In this document: positions 1 through 6,166 of the stretch, one piece after another
Layout: each line of letters opens with the position of its first letter
How positions within the stretch are numbered: the first letter of the stretch is position 1
Assembly: GCA_046757645.1 (NCBI GenBank)
Contig: JBHHYS010000079.1
Span: 1-10,875 of the forward strand
Origin: JBHHYS01 sp046757645
GTDB taxonomy: Bacteria; Acidobacteriota; Terriglobia; Acidiferrales; 2-02-FULL-67-57
Length of the DNA stretch: 10,875 bases
Direction of reading: 5' to 3'
Notes under the pieces: generated by a model
Databases searched by the model: none
The model's input: the letters and a program-made list of their open reading frames with translations, nothing else
What the model was told of the DNA's origin: nothing
Program-made: the position numbers and the translations under genes

Positions 1-1039
1 GGTGCTCAATGCCCGGGCCGCCGTTGGGAATCTTGGTGAAGTCGCCCTTGCCCATCTCCTTCTGCTCCTTGTAGCAGAAGGGGCAGTGGTCGGTGGAAAC
101 CACCTGCAGACGGTCCTGCGCCAGCCCCGCCCAGAGTTTTTCCTGGTGCCACTTTTCCCGCAACGGCGGGGTGAAAACGTACTTGGCCCCTTCGAAGCCC
201 GGCACGTCGAAGTTTTCGATGGAGAGGAAGAGATACTGCGGGCAGGTTTCCGCATAGGCGGGCAGGCCCCGGTCGCGGGCTTCGCGCACTTTTTCCAGAG
301 CCTCGTTGCAGGAAAGGTGCACGATGTACACGGGTGCCCCCGCCATCTCGGCCAATGCGATGGCGCGCGCGGTGGCCTCGGCTTCAGCGGTGGTGGGCCG
401 AGTGAGGGCGTGGTACTTGGGCGCGGTCTGGCCCGCCGCCAGCGCCTGCTGGACAATGACGTCAATCACCCCCCCGTTTTCCGCGTGCATACAGATCAAG
501 GCCCCGGTGCGGGCCGCCTGCCCCATGGCTTTGAAGATCAAAGCGTCTTCGACCATGAACACCCCGGGGTAGGCCATAAAGAGCTTGAAGCTCGACACTC
601 CCTCGCGCACCAGAGCGTTCATTTCGTCCAGGCGCGCATCGGGCAGGTCGGTGAGGATGCAGTGGAAGGCGTAGTCGATGGCCGCCTTCCCCTCCGCCTT
701 TTTCCGCCAGGTGTCGAAGGCGGTGCGCAGCGTCTGGCCCTTGTACTGGATGGCGAAGTCAATCAAGGTGGTGGTGCCACCGAAGGCCGCGGCGATGGTC
801 CCGGTTTCGAAGTCATCCGAGCTGTTGGTGCCGCCGAAGGGCATATCCAGATGGGTGTGGACGTCAATGCCGCCGGGAATCACGTAGTAGCCCCGGGCGG
901 ACAGTACCTGGCGGGCCGCCTCCCGGGGCAGCTCCTGGGCGATGGCTGCGATGCGGCCCCCCGAGATGCCGATGTCGGAGGGGTAAGTGTCGGAGGCGGT
1001 AACGATGGTGCCCCCCTGGATGAGCGTATCGAATTGCAT
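1..1039 (-). CDS. hydA: Dihydropyrimidinase / D-hydantoinase, partial (C-terminus beyond left edge)
   Basis: Cyclic amidohydrolase opening the 5,6-dihydrouracil/dihydrothymine or hydantoin ring to the N-carbamoyl amino acid, a cytosolic binuclear-metal enzyme of reductive pyrimidine breakdown. The visible 346 residues carry the complete family metal set: HTH at 61-63, lysine 152 in SSFKLFMAYPG (the carboxylated bridging lysine), H185 in CMHAENG, H241 in IVHLSC and D317 in STDHCPF. F154, Y157 and F161 match the stereochemistry-gate loop of bacterial D-hydantoinases, offset by two. Family length is about 460 residues, so about 110 are missing. The ATG at 1039 is chosen because MQFDTLIQGGTIV is a typical N-terminus and GGGAGGG lies just upstream, below a good promoter. 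The family is certain; dihydropyrimidine versus hydantoin preference cannot be read from sequence, though the transporter, aminotransferase and aldehyde dehydrogenase nearby favour pyrimidines. Confidence 0.95.
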   Translation of the reverse strand, partial: MQFDTLIQGGTIVTASDTYPSDIGISGGRIAAIAQELPREAARQVLSARGYYVIPGGIDVHTHLDMPFGGTNSSDDFETGTIAAAFGGTTTLIDFAIQYKGQTLRTAFDTWRKKAEGKAAIDYAFHCILTDLPDARLDEMNALVREGVSSFKLFMAYPGVFMVEDALIFKAMGQAARTGALICMHAENGGVIDVIVQQALAAGQTAPKYHALTRPTTAEAEATARAIALAEMAGAPVYIVHLSCNEALEKVREARDRGLPAYAETCPQYLFLSIENFDVPGFEGAKYVFTPPLREKWHQEKLWAGLAQDRLQVVSTDHCPFCYKEQKEMGKGDFTKIPNGGPGIEH

Positions 1040-1063
1040 GGGTCCCTCCCGGTGAGACTCCGT

Positions 1064-1093
1064 ATGGTAGTCGGCACTTGTGGGCGGTGTCAA
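1064..1093 (-). promoter_or_regulatory. Sigma70-type promoter for hydA
   Basis: On the minus strand a perfect TTGACA (-35, at 1093-1088) is followed by an 18-base spacer and TACCAT (-10, 1069-1064, 4 of 6 to TATAAT). The predicted start near 1057 leaves a short leader with a GGGAGGG ribosome site before the hydA ATG at 1039. This implies that hydA is transcribed separately from the glycosyltransferase upstream. Confidence 0.55.
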
Positions 1094-1112
1094 CGCGGCT
1101 GCGGCCTGGGGG

Positions 1113-1143
1113 CGTCGGTCGGATTTCGCTCGCTTTGCCGACG
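1113..1143 (-). terminator. Inverted repeat after the glycosyltransferase stop (possible terminator)
   Basis: CGTCGG (1113-1118) and CCGACG (1138-1143) form a perfect 6-bp stem with a 19-base loop, starting 7 bases past the glycosyltransferase stop in its own direction. There is no T-run after it, so intrinsic termination is doubtful; a factor-dependent end or mere mRNA 3'-end structure is as likely. Confidence 0.3.
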
Positions 1144-1150
1144 GGAAGGC

Positions 1151-2290
1151 TTAGGGGTCGGTCCCGAGCCGTTGGGCCAGTTCTCTCAATTCTGGGCTGA
1201 CCCGGTCTTCCAATTGGCAGGTGTGGTAGTAGCTACCCAGAAAATCCCCCACCAGCATGGCTTCCAGTTGTTGGGCCACAGGCTCGACTTCGCGGGGGGG
1301 AATTCGACCGTTGTATCGTCCCACTTGCCACCACACCCGTGCGAACTTGAGCTGGAGGCGTTGAGTGGGTTTGTGCTGCATGAATTCTCGGGCGGTTCGC
1401 AGGCCCGGGGAGCGGGGCGCGTCCGGAGCGACGGTATCGAGGAGACCGGGAAGCAAGGGCAGCAGGTGACGCCTGAGCCAGGATCGGCAAAACCTTCCTA
1501 CCCAGGAGGAGAACTCATCAATCACCCGGGCTGCCTCTTTGTCGGTGAGAAAGGAATATTCCGCGGGCATCTGCAGGATATGGTTGGTGCTGCGCTTACC
1601 CACAAAATAGCGCTTCAAGCGCTGGCTCGGCGGCCAGTTGTGGGAGTGCTGGACCTGCGCCTCGGGGTTGTAGAGAATTGTCTCCCGGCTTCGGAGAACC
1701 CGGAACGCCCAGTCTAAGTCTTCGCCAAACTCAAGGCGCGCAAAGGGGAAGCACTCCCACACGCGGCGGCGAATCGCAGAACAGACGTTATCGAAGGCGA
1801 CGTACTCAAAGCGGCGATTAAGGTCCCACGAGAAAAACTCCTGCAACGATCCCAGCCGCTTGAGCCGGTGGCTTTTGTCGATCTGACGGCTCAATTGCTG
1901 GGCTTCCCAGCGGGCCACGAAGTCGGCGTTCGGTTGGGGAATTTCCTTGCCTGTCACCGCAGACAGGCTTGGGTTTTCTCGCAAGGGACGGCTCAACGGC
2001 TCCAAAACGCGCCGGCTGGCGGGAGTCGCATCCTGTACGGTAAACACCAGGATGTCCCCGCGGGCGTGGCGGGCCAGCAGGTTGCGGGTTTCGCCGTGAT
2101 TGTAGTCGCTGGGGGGAATGGTCAGGACCCGGGCACCAATGGCGCGGGCGGTCTCGACGGTAGCGTCACCCGAACCCGAGTCCACCACAATCAGTTCTAT
2201 TTCTTCGTCCAGCCGCTGCTCGCGCCAGGCGCGCAGGTTCCGGGCAAATTCGGAGCCCGCATTCTTGGTGGGGATGCAGACGGAGACCAT
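1151..2290 (-). CDS. Family-2 glycosyltransferase, rhamnosyltransferase-like
   Basis: Predicted inverting GT-A glycosyltransferase transferring a nucleotide-activated sugar (dTDP-rhamnose in the closest-looking relatives) to a cell-surface polysaccharide or lipid acceptor. The N-terminus MVSVCIPTKN and VVDSGSGDAT (D37) form the nucleotide fold. VQDATP (D87) stands where rhamnosyltransferases have QDAxP (the DxD equivalent). FGEDLDWAFRVL (E190-D191) is the catalytic-base ED motif, and HSHNWPPSQRLKRYFVGKR follows as in that subfamily. The last 130 residues are an Arg/Leu-rich tail without a recognised domain. I chose ATG at 2290, which keeps the canonical start and has AGGA 5 bases upstream; a TTG at 2314 would add 8 residues. 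It follows the 81-residue ORF by 7 bases, suggesting co-transcription. There is no link to pyrimidine catabolism; acceptor and sugar are inferred. Confidence 0.87.
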   Translation of the reverse strand: MVSVCIPTKNAGSEFARNLRAWREQRLDEEIELIVVDSGSGDATVETARAIGARVLTIPPSDYNHGETRNLLARHARGDILVFTVQDATPASRRVLEPLSRPLRENPSLSAVTGKEIPQPNADFVARWEAQQLSRQIDKSHRLKRLGSLQEFFSWDLNRRFEYVAFDNVCSAIRRRVWECFPFARLEFGEDLDWAFRVLRSRETILYNPEAQVQHSHNWPPSQRLKRYFVGKRSTNHILQMPAEYSFLTDKEAARVIDEFSSWVGRFCRSWLRRHLLPLLPGLLDTVAPDAPRSPGLRTAREFMQHKPTQRLQLKFARVWWQVGRYNGRIPPREVEPVAQQLEAMLVGDFLGSYYHTCQLEDRVSPELRELAQRLGTDP

Positions 2291-2297
2291 GGCGATC

Positions 2298-2543
2298 CTA
2301 GCAGCGGGGAGCAAGTGGCCGAAGCAACTTGCCCCGCAGCCGGCCGGCGATTCCGGTGAGGGGGAAGCCTTGATATCGGAGGGATCGCCTGGGGAGAGTC
2401 TCGAATTCCTCCCCCAGCACGGCCAAGGTGGCCGGGTGAGTCTCGAGCCGTGGGTGGGAGGCCTCCGCCCCGGCCGCCGCCGGGCAAATCACCTTACCTT
2501 CGGGTTTCGGAAGGAAAGATTCGGACGTATGCTCTCCGGGCAT
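2298..2543 (-). CDS. Small ORF of 81 residues, function unknown, ahead of the glycosyltransferase
   Basis: I do not recognise this protein. It runs from MPGEHTSESF to LRPLAPRC, has no obvious signal peptide or membrane segment, and its C-terminal third is basic (RSLRYQG, GRLRGKLLR). Several signals favour a real gene: GGGAGGGAG lies 8 bases before the ATG, a promoter-like TTGCCC/TAGAAT pair would start transcription about 20 bases upstream, about 73% of codons end in G or C, and its TAG stop ends 7 bases before the glycosyltransferase ATG and overlaps that gene's ribosome site. That arrangement suggests a coupled two-gene operon. It could instead be a spacer ORF arising by chance in GC-rich DNA, or a leader controlling the glycosyltransferase. 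Confidence 0.45.
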   Translation of the reverse strand: MPGEHTSESFLPKPEGKVICPAAAGAEASHPRLETHPATLAVLGEEFETLPRRSLRYQGFPLTGIAGRLRGKLLRPLAPRC

Positions 2544-2570
2544 GGTTTCACTCCCTCCCCATAGGTCTGC

Positions 2571-2600
2571 ATTCTAGCCCGGCTGCTGAAGGCAGGGCAA
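2571..2600 (-). promoter_or_regulatory. Promoter for the small ORF and glycosyltransferase
   Basis: Minus-strand TTGCCC (2600-2595, 4 of 6) and TAGAAT (2576-2571, 5 of 6) are separated by 18 bases. The expected start near 2564 puts a strong ribosome site and the 81-residue ORF directly downstream. It is back to back with another TAGAAT on the plus strand at 2609. Confidence 0.45.
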
Positions 2601-2608
2601 CGGTCTGG

Positions 2609-2793
2609 TAGAATGACGGGTGAGTATCCTTTTCTCCCGGAGGAGGGCTGGCTTCTGCTCCGGCTGCTTTTCGGTCTTAGCCATCCTGGTTCCGCGGTTC
2701 GCGGCCGGGCAAGGCGGCTCAGAAGCTAGGAGGCGGAAGGGAGAAGGACAAGCTTGATGAGAAAAGCACCCGCTGGCCGCGAGAGGAAATGCC
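2609..2793 (+). promoter_or_regulatory. Possible -10 element and ~170-nt leader of the phosphodiesterase-like gene
   Basis: TAGAAT at 2609-2614 is a good -10, but the best -35 at 17 bases spacing (CTGAAG, 2586-2591) is poor, so an activator or another sigma factor may be needed. The leader that would follow contains a small perfect hairpin (CCGCG at 2692-2696, CGCGG at 2700-2704), a purine-rich stretch near 2729-2748 and a 14-codon ORF (2757-2801, ATG AGA AAA ... TGA) whose stop overlaps the start of the downstream gene. No other gene is seen in this stretch. Confidence 0.3.
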
Positions 2794-4497
2794 ATGGCTG
2801 ATCCCCGGGTCGTCCTCTTGGGCCTGGATGGGGCGACCTTCACGGTCATTGATTCTCTCGTCGCGCGGGGCCGCTTGCCCCATCTGGCAGCGGTGATGCG
2901 GGAAGGGGTGCGCGCCACGTTGGAGTCCACCGTGCCGCCGCACAGCGCGGCCGCTTGGCCGTCTCTGGTGACGGGGAAGAATCCCGGGCGCCACGGGTTG
3001 TTCGACTTCTATCGTCGCCGCCCCGGCAGCTACCGGCTGGAGCTGATCAATGGCGGGTGCGTTCCGGGTCCCAAGCTGTGGGACTTCGTGAGCGCGGCCG
3101 GTAAGCGGGTGTGCGTCTACAACGTGCCCATTACCTATCCGCCCGAGCCGCTGAACGGCATCATGCTCTCCGGCATGGATACGCCCAGCCAGGCCAGTGA
3201 GTTTGCCTACCCGCCGTCGTTCAAGCCGGAGCTGCTGGCTCGCTTCCCCCACTATTCCATTGAGATCGATGAGCTGGAGAGCGCCCTGCGAAGAGGCACG
3301 CGCGAGCCCGAGCGCGATCTCGGCGAGCACCGCCGAGAAATGATCCTGGCCCAACTGGAACAACAACTGGCGGCGATTGATTTTCTCCTGGCACGCGAAG
3401 CCTGGGACCTGTTTTTCGGGGTGATCGTCGCCTCCGATCGAGCTCAACACCTGTTTTGGAGCGATTTCGAAGCCCTCCAGCGCCCGGGAAATGCGCTCAC
3501 CAGCCGCACCAGCGCCTTGCTGGCGGCCTACGAGAAAACCGATGCCGCCATCGGGGAGTGGCGGGCGCGGTATCCGGGCCGACACTGGATCATTCTCTCC
3601 GACCACGGCTTCGGTCGGCTCGAAAAGGAGTTCTACCTCGACCAGTTCCTGGCCGACTTGGGACTGCTGCGCTTGCGCTCCCCCGCGGCGCGCGCTTGGC
3701 GGTTGGGGCGATCAGCCATTCGCAAAATTCATCGTGTCGGCCGGCCCCTGAAAGGACTGGCGCAACACGGCCTCCGGCGCTGGCGGCAAGGCAGAGCGGT
3801 TGCGGCGTTGCCTTCCTGGGTGCTGGATGACCCCGAGCGAGCCGTGGACTGGGGCCGCAGTCGTGCCTATGCCATCGGCGATACCGGGGCCATCTTTATC
3901 AACTTGGAAGGACGCGAGCCGCAGGGGATCGTCAAGCGGGGCGGGGAGTACGAAGCGGTGCGCGACGAGATCATAAACGCCTTGCGGCAATTGCGGGACC
4001 CCGAGGACGGCTTGCCGGTGGTCGACGCCGTCTACCGCCGAGAGGAACTCCACGCCGGGGAGTGGCTCTCGGTCCTGCCCGACTTGTACGTCCGCCTGAG
4101 AAACGATGCGTACCGCGTCGCGGTTGATTTGAGTGCCAAGAAAGGCCGGCTCTTCGGGTTGCCCCAGGAGAGAAAGCCCATCTTGTACGATACGGGAACC
4201 CATCACCGCGAAGGCATTTTGCTGGCCGCGGGCCCCTCCTTCGAGCCCGGCCAGAAGCTGCCCCGGGCGCATCTCCTTGATCTCACTCCAACCGTCCTCT
4301 ATGCCCTGGGACTGCCGGTGGAAGAGGGTTTGGATGGCCAGGTGCTCCTCTCCGCCTTCTCGCCTGCATATGTGGAGGCCCATCCGGTTCAGCGAGGCGG
4401 CCGCACCCGCGCCGGAGTGCGCGCGCCCTCCGGCTATTCCCACGAAGAGGAGCAGCAGGTCTCCGAGCGCTTGCGGCAGCTCGGCTACTTGGACTAG
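2794..4497 (+). CDS. Alkaline-phosphatase-superfamily protein (type I phosphodiesterase / nucleotide pyrophosphatase-like)
   Basis: A 567-residue phosphoryl-transfer hydrolase of the metal-dependent alkaline phosphatase superfamily. In order: GLDGATF (D12, metal), VPPHSAAAWPS with S51 at the nucleophile position, TGKNPGRHGLFDF (61-72), SDRAQH (D215, H219), ILSDHGFG (D270, H271) and THHREGI (H470). This two-metal set is complete, so an active enzyme is likely. The C-terminus ends in HEEEQQVSERLRQLGYLD, a short helical tail seen in some relatives. No signal peptide or membrane span is visible, so it is probably cytoplasmic. The ATG at 2794 lies 6 bases after AGAGGA; another ATG five bases upstream is out of frame. 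The substrate is unknown. Divergence from a glycosyltransferase suggests, but does not show, a role with nucleotide sugars or lipid-linked phosphates. Confidence 0.88.
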   Translation: MADPRVVLLGLDGATFTVIDSLVARGRLPHLAAVMREGVRATLESTVPPHSAAAWPSLVTGKNPGRHGLFDFYRRRPGSYRLELINGGCVPGPKLWDFVSAAGKRVCVYNVPITYPPEPLNGIMLSGMDTPSQASEFAYPPSFKPELLARFPHYSIEIDELESALRRGTREPERDLGEHRREMILAQLEQQLAAIDFLLAREAWDLFFGVIVASDRAQHLFWSDFEALQRPGNALTSRTSALLAAYEKTDAAIGEWRARYPGRHWIILSDHGFGRLEKEFYLDQFLADLGLLRLRSPAARAWRLGRSAIRKIHRVGRPLKGLAQHGLRRWRQGRAVAALPSWVLDDPERAVDWGRSRAYAIGDTGAIFINLEGREPQGIVKRGGEYEAVRDEIINALRQLRDPEDGLPVVDAVYRREELHAGEWLSVLPDLYVRLRNDAYRVAVDLSAKKGRLFGLPQERKPILYDTGTHHREGILLAAGPSFEPGQKLPRAHLLDLTPTVLYALGLPVEEGLDGQVLLSAFSPAYVEAHPVQRGGRTRAGVRAPSGYSHEEEQQVSERLRQLGYLD

Positions 4498-4622
4498 ACG
4501 CCCCGGACCAGGTTGCCCCCCCTTCCTCCAGCCACGCCGGCGCCCCCGCACCTGGCAGCCGAGCCGACCGCTCGGTTGGAAACCGGCCTGGCACGCATCT
4601 GGGAGTGGATTCAAGCGGCGGC

Positions 4623-4645
4623 GATTTCGGGCCTGACCCGAAATC
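4623..4645 (+). terminator. Perfect 9-bp inverted repeat downstream of the phosphodiesterase-like gene
   Basis: GATTTCGGG (4623-4631), a 5-base loop, and CCCGAAATC (4637-4645) make an uninterrupted 9-bp stem 125 bases after the stop. It is followed by ATTTCCGG rather than a T-run, so as an intrinsic terminator it is weak. It ends 19 bases before the next promoter candidate, a sensible insulating position, and could also be an operator for that promoter. Confidence 0.4.
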
Positions 4646-4664
4646 ATTTCCGGCAAAGGAAATT

Positions 4665-4693
4665 TTGTTTCTGATTTGGTGGCGTGCTAGAAT
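4665..4693 (+). promoter_or_regulatory. Sigma70-type promoter upstream of the LLM oxidoreductase leader
   Basis: TTGTTT (4665-4670) and TAGAAT (4688-4693, 5 of 6) are spaced by exactly 17 bases, preceded by an A/T-rich tract at 4658-4670 that stands out in this GC-rich window. A start near 4700 would give the downstream gene an unusually long leader of about 300 nt. Confidence 0.5.
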
Positions 4694-4752
4694 GGCGCCC
4701 GTGGGGCTACTGAGTAGGGAGTAAAGAAGCCGGAACCCACCACCCTCAGCGG

Positions 4753-4794
4753 AAATTCCTCCTTCGTGAGCGGGTGCGAGGAGGAGAATTTTTT
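4753..4794 (+). terminator. Attenuator-like hairpin with T-run inside the LLM leader
   Basis: AAATTC plus TCCTTC (4753-4758, 4760-4765, one bulged C) pair with GGAGGA plus GAATTT (4780-4785, 4786-4791) around a 14-base loop. The run TTTTTT spans 4789-4794, partly inside the stem base. This looks like an intrinsic terminator about 95 nt after the predicted start, which would either end a small RNA or serve as a premature stop controlling the gene downstream. Confidence 0.4.
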
Positions 4795-4953
4795 CTGGAC
4801 TGCCGGGGGCGGGTTCGCTGGCGGGAGCGAAGCGATGAGGCGGGGCGGCTCGGCTCCGACGTTGGTGGCGAAGGACTGCGGGCGCACCGTGGCGGCGATC
4901 ACGTCGCTACTGCCCCCCCGCCCGCGCGGCCCGCGGTGCGCGCTCACCCCATC

Positions 4954-4989
4954 CTAAAAAAAACCGTCGCTGGGAAGCGATCGTTTTAG
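4954..4989. terminator. Hairpin with A8 on one side just before the LLM start; terminator-like on the minus strand
   Basis: TCGCT (4967-4971), GGGA loop, AGCGA (4976-4980), extended by CG/CG after a bulged T, with flanking CTAAAA and TTTTAG that can also pair. Read on the minus strand the stem is followed by eight T residues (from A at 4956-4963), a good intrinsic terminator for antisense transcription. On the plus strand only TTTT follows, so its role toward the LLM gene is unclear. Confidence 0.4.
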
Positions 4990-5007
4990 CGGACGAACAA
5001 AGGCGCA

Positions 5008-6024
5008 ATGCAATTTGGGATTACACTGAAACCCGACATCTCAGTTGAACGCATCGTGGAGCTGACGCGCCAGGCGGAAGCCGCCGGATTCCAGTACGGC
5101 TGGGTCTTTGACTCCCACATTCTCTGGAAAGAGCCCTATCCTCTGTTGACCCTGATGGCGGCCAATACCAAACAGATGCGGCTGGGAACCTGCGTCACCA
5201 ACGCAGCGGTGCGCGATATGACGGTAACCGCCAGTCTCTTCGCCACCCTCAACGTGATTTCGGGCGGGCGGATGGAGCTCGGCATTGGGCGTGGCGATAG
5301 CTCGCGGCGCGTGCTGGGCAAAACCCCCACCACGGTGGCGCGACTGGAGCAGTCGTTGCGTGTTTTCCAGGAACTGACGGCGGGCCGGGAGGTGAGCTAC
5401 GACGGCCACCCCGTGCAGCTGGCGTGGGCGACCCGATCCCCGCGCATCTGGATTGCCGGCTACGGACCCAAGGTGTTGCGCCTGGCGGGCAGGATCGCCG
5501 ACGGGGTTATCTTGCAGCTTGCCGATCCGGACTTGGTCTCTTGGTGTCTCGGTTTTGTCCGGGAGGGCGCGCGGGAAGCGGGACGCGACCCGGGCGGGAT
5601 CGAAGTGATGGCGGCGGCGCCGGTGTGGGTGTCCGATGACCTGCGCATCGCCCGCGAGAGGGTCCGGTGGTTCCCGGCGCTGGTGTCGAATCACGTGGTG
5701 GATCTCCTCGCTCGCTACAAACCCGAGGAGCTACCCGCCGCTCTCACCGTGTATGTGCAAAACCGCGGCGGCTATGACTATCAGCACCACTGCGAGGTTG
5801 GCAGCGACAACGCTGCCTTCGTTTCCGACGAGGTGGTGGACCGCTTCTGCGTGGTGGGCCCGCTGGAAGCCCATCGGAAAAAGCTGGAAACACTGGCGCG
5901 GGCCGGCGTGACCCAGTTCAATATCTACCTGATGTGCGGGGAGGAGGAACAGACGCTGGAAATCTACCAGCGGAGCATCCTTCCGCACTTCAATCGCCAA
6001 CCGTTGAACCGGCCCCGCTCGTGA
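5008..6024 (+). CDS. Luciferase-like monooxygenase (LLM) family, putative F420- or FMN-dependent oxidoreductase
   Basis: A 338-residue TIM-barrel flavin/deazaflavin oxidoreductase of the bacterial luciferase-like superfamily. It begins MQFGITLKPD, has GFQYGWVFDSH (28-37), the conserved MRLGTCVTNAAVRD segment (57-70), then SGGRMELGIGRGD (85-97), the phosphate-binding region typical of F420-dependent members, and PRIWIAGYGPKVLRLAG (145-161). Full length, no signal peptide. The ATG at 5008 has AAAGG at a short spacing. No known substrate can be assigned. From memory, a small subfamily of putative F420-dependent LLM proteins recurs beside dihydropyrimidinase genes; this protein has that look and sits between hydA and the transporter/aminotransferase genes. 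RutA, a uracil ring-cleaving flavoenzyme, belongs to the same superfamily but is not evidently a close relative. Cofactor and role are inferred. Confidence 0.85.
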   Translation: MQFGITLKPDISVERIVELTRQAEAAGFQYGWVFDSHILWKEPYPLLTLMAANTKQMRLGTCVTNAAVRDMTVTASLFATLNVISGGRMELGIGRGDSSRRVLGKTPTTVARLEQSLRVFQELTAGREVSYDGHPVQLAWATRSPRIWIAGYGPKVLRLAGRIADGVILQLADPDLVSWCLGFVREGAREAGRDPGGIEVMAAAPVWVSDDLRIARERVRWFPALVSNHVVDLLARYKPEELPAALTVYVQNRGGYDYQHHCEVGSDNAAFVSDEVVDRFCVVGPLEAHRKKLETLARAGVTQFNIYLMCGEEEQTLEIYQRSILPHFNRQPLNRPRS

Positions 6025-6034
6025 TGGTACTCGC

Positions 6035-6072
6035 CGACGACACCAAAGGGGGCGTCGCGCGGCGCTCTTTTG
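6035..6072 (+). terminator. Weak terminator-like hairpin in the convergent gap after the LLM gene
   Basis: CGACG (6035-6039) can pair with CGTCG (6053-6057), with partial inner pairing, and a T-rich stretch (CTCTTTTGTTTCTTCT) begins 8 bases later. The spacing is poor for intrinsic termination. The rest of the 142-base convergent gap (6025-6166) shows nothing else I can support. Confidence 0.25.
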
Positions 6073-6166
6073 TTTCTTCTCCGGTTTTTCCCCCGCCCAG
6101 CCCAGTCGGCCCCCTTTTCCGAGCGTAGTCCAGGGATGCCACGGCCCCTCAGCGGCTCAATCCCGG

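Larger units (their letters stand above)
4700..5007 (+). promoter_or_regulatory. Long structured leader (possible cis-regulatory RNA or small RNA) before the LLM gene
   Basis: No convincing protein gene lies here. Several stems can be drawn by eye. GTGGG (about 4701) can pair with CCCAC (4736-4740) around a nested TACT/AGTA pair. A 12-bp stem at 4753-4791 is followed by T residues. TTCGCT/AGCGAA forms a perfect stem at 4814-4831. A hairpin lies at 4954-4989, 18 bases before the LLM start. I compared it mentally with cobalamin, TPP, glycine, guanidine, c-di-GMP, fluoride, SRP and 6S RNA motifs and saw none of their conserved cores. It may be a new regulatory RNA, a free small RNA, or merely GC-rich sequence that folds readily. 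Confidence 0.35.

Noticed and set aside
2..1717. Open plus-strand frame of 571 residues over hydA and the glycosyltransferase
   Set aside because: Antisense to two genes with complete family motifs; the translation shows no domain and is His/Gly-rich as expected of the antisense of GC-rich codons.
3712..4656. Minus-strand frame of 314 residues over the phosphodiesterase-like gene
   Set aside because: Antisense to a gene with an intact metal-ligand set; no domain in the translation.
4700..4950. 6S RNA, SRP RNA, cobalamin, TPP or glycine riboswitch in the LLM leader
   Set aside because: None of the conserved core sequences of these families was found; only generic stems are visible.
4766..4989. 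Two short plus-strand frames and one minus-strand frame in the LLM leader
   Set aside because: Weak starts, one without ATG, no ribosome site at good spacing, compositions typical of GC-rich non-coding DNA, and the region is full of hairpins.
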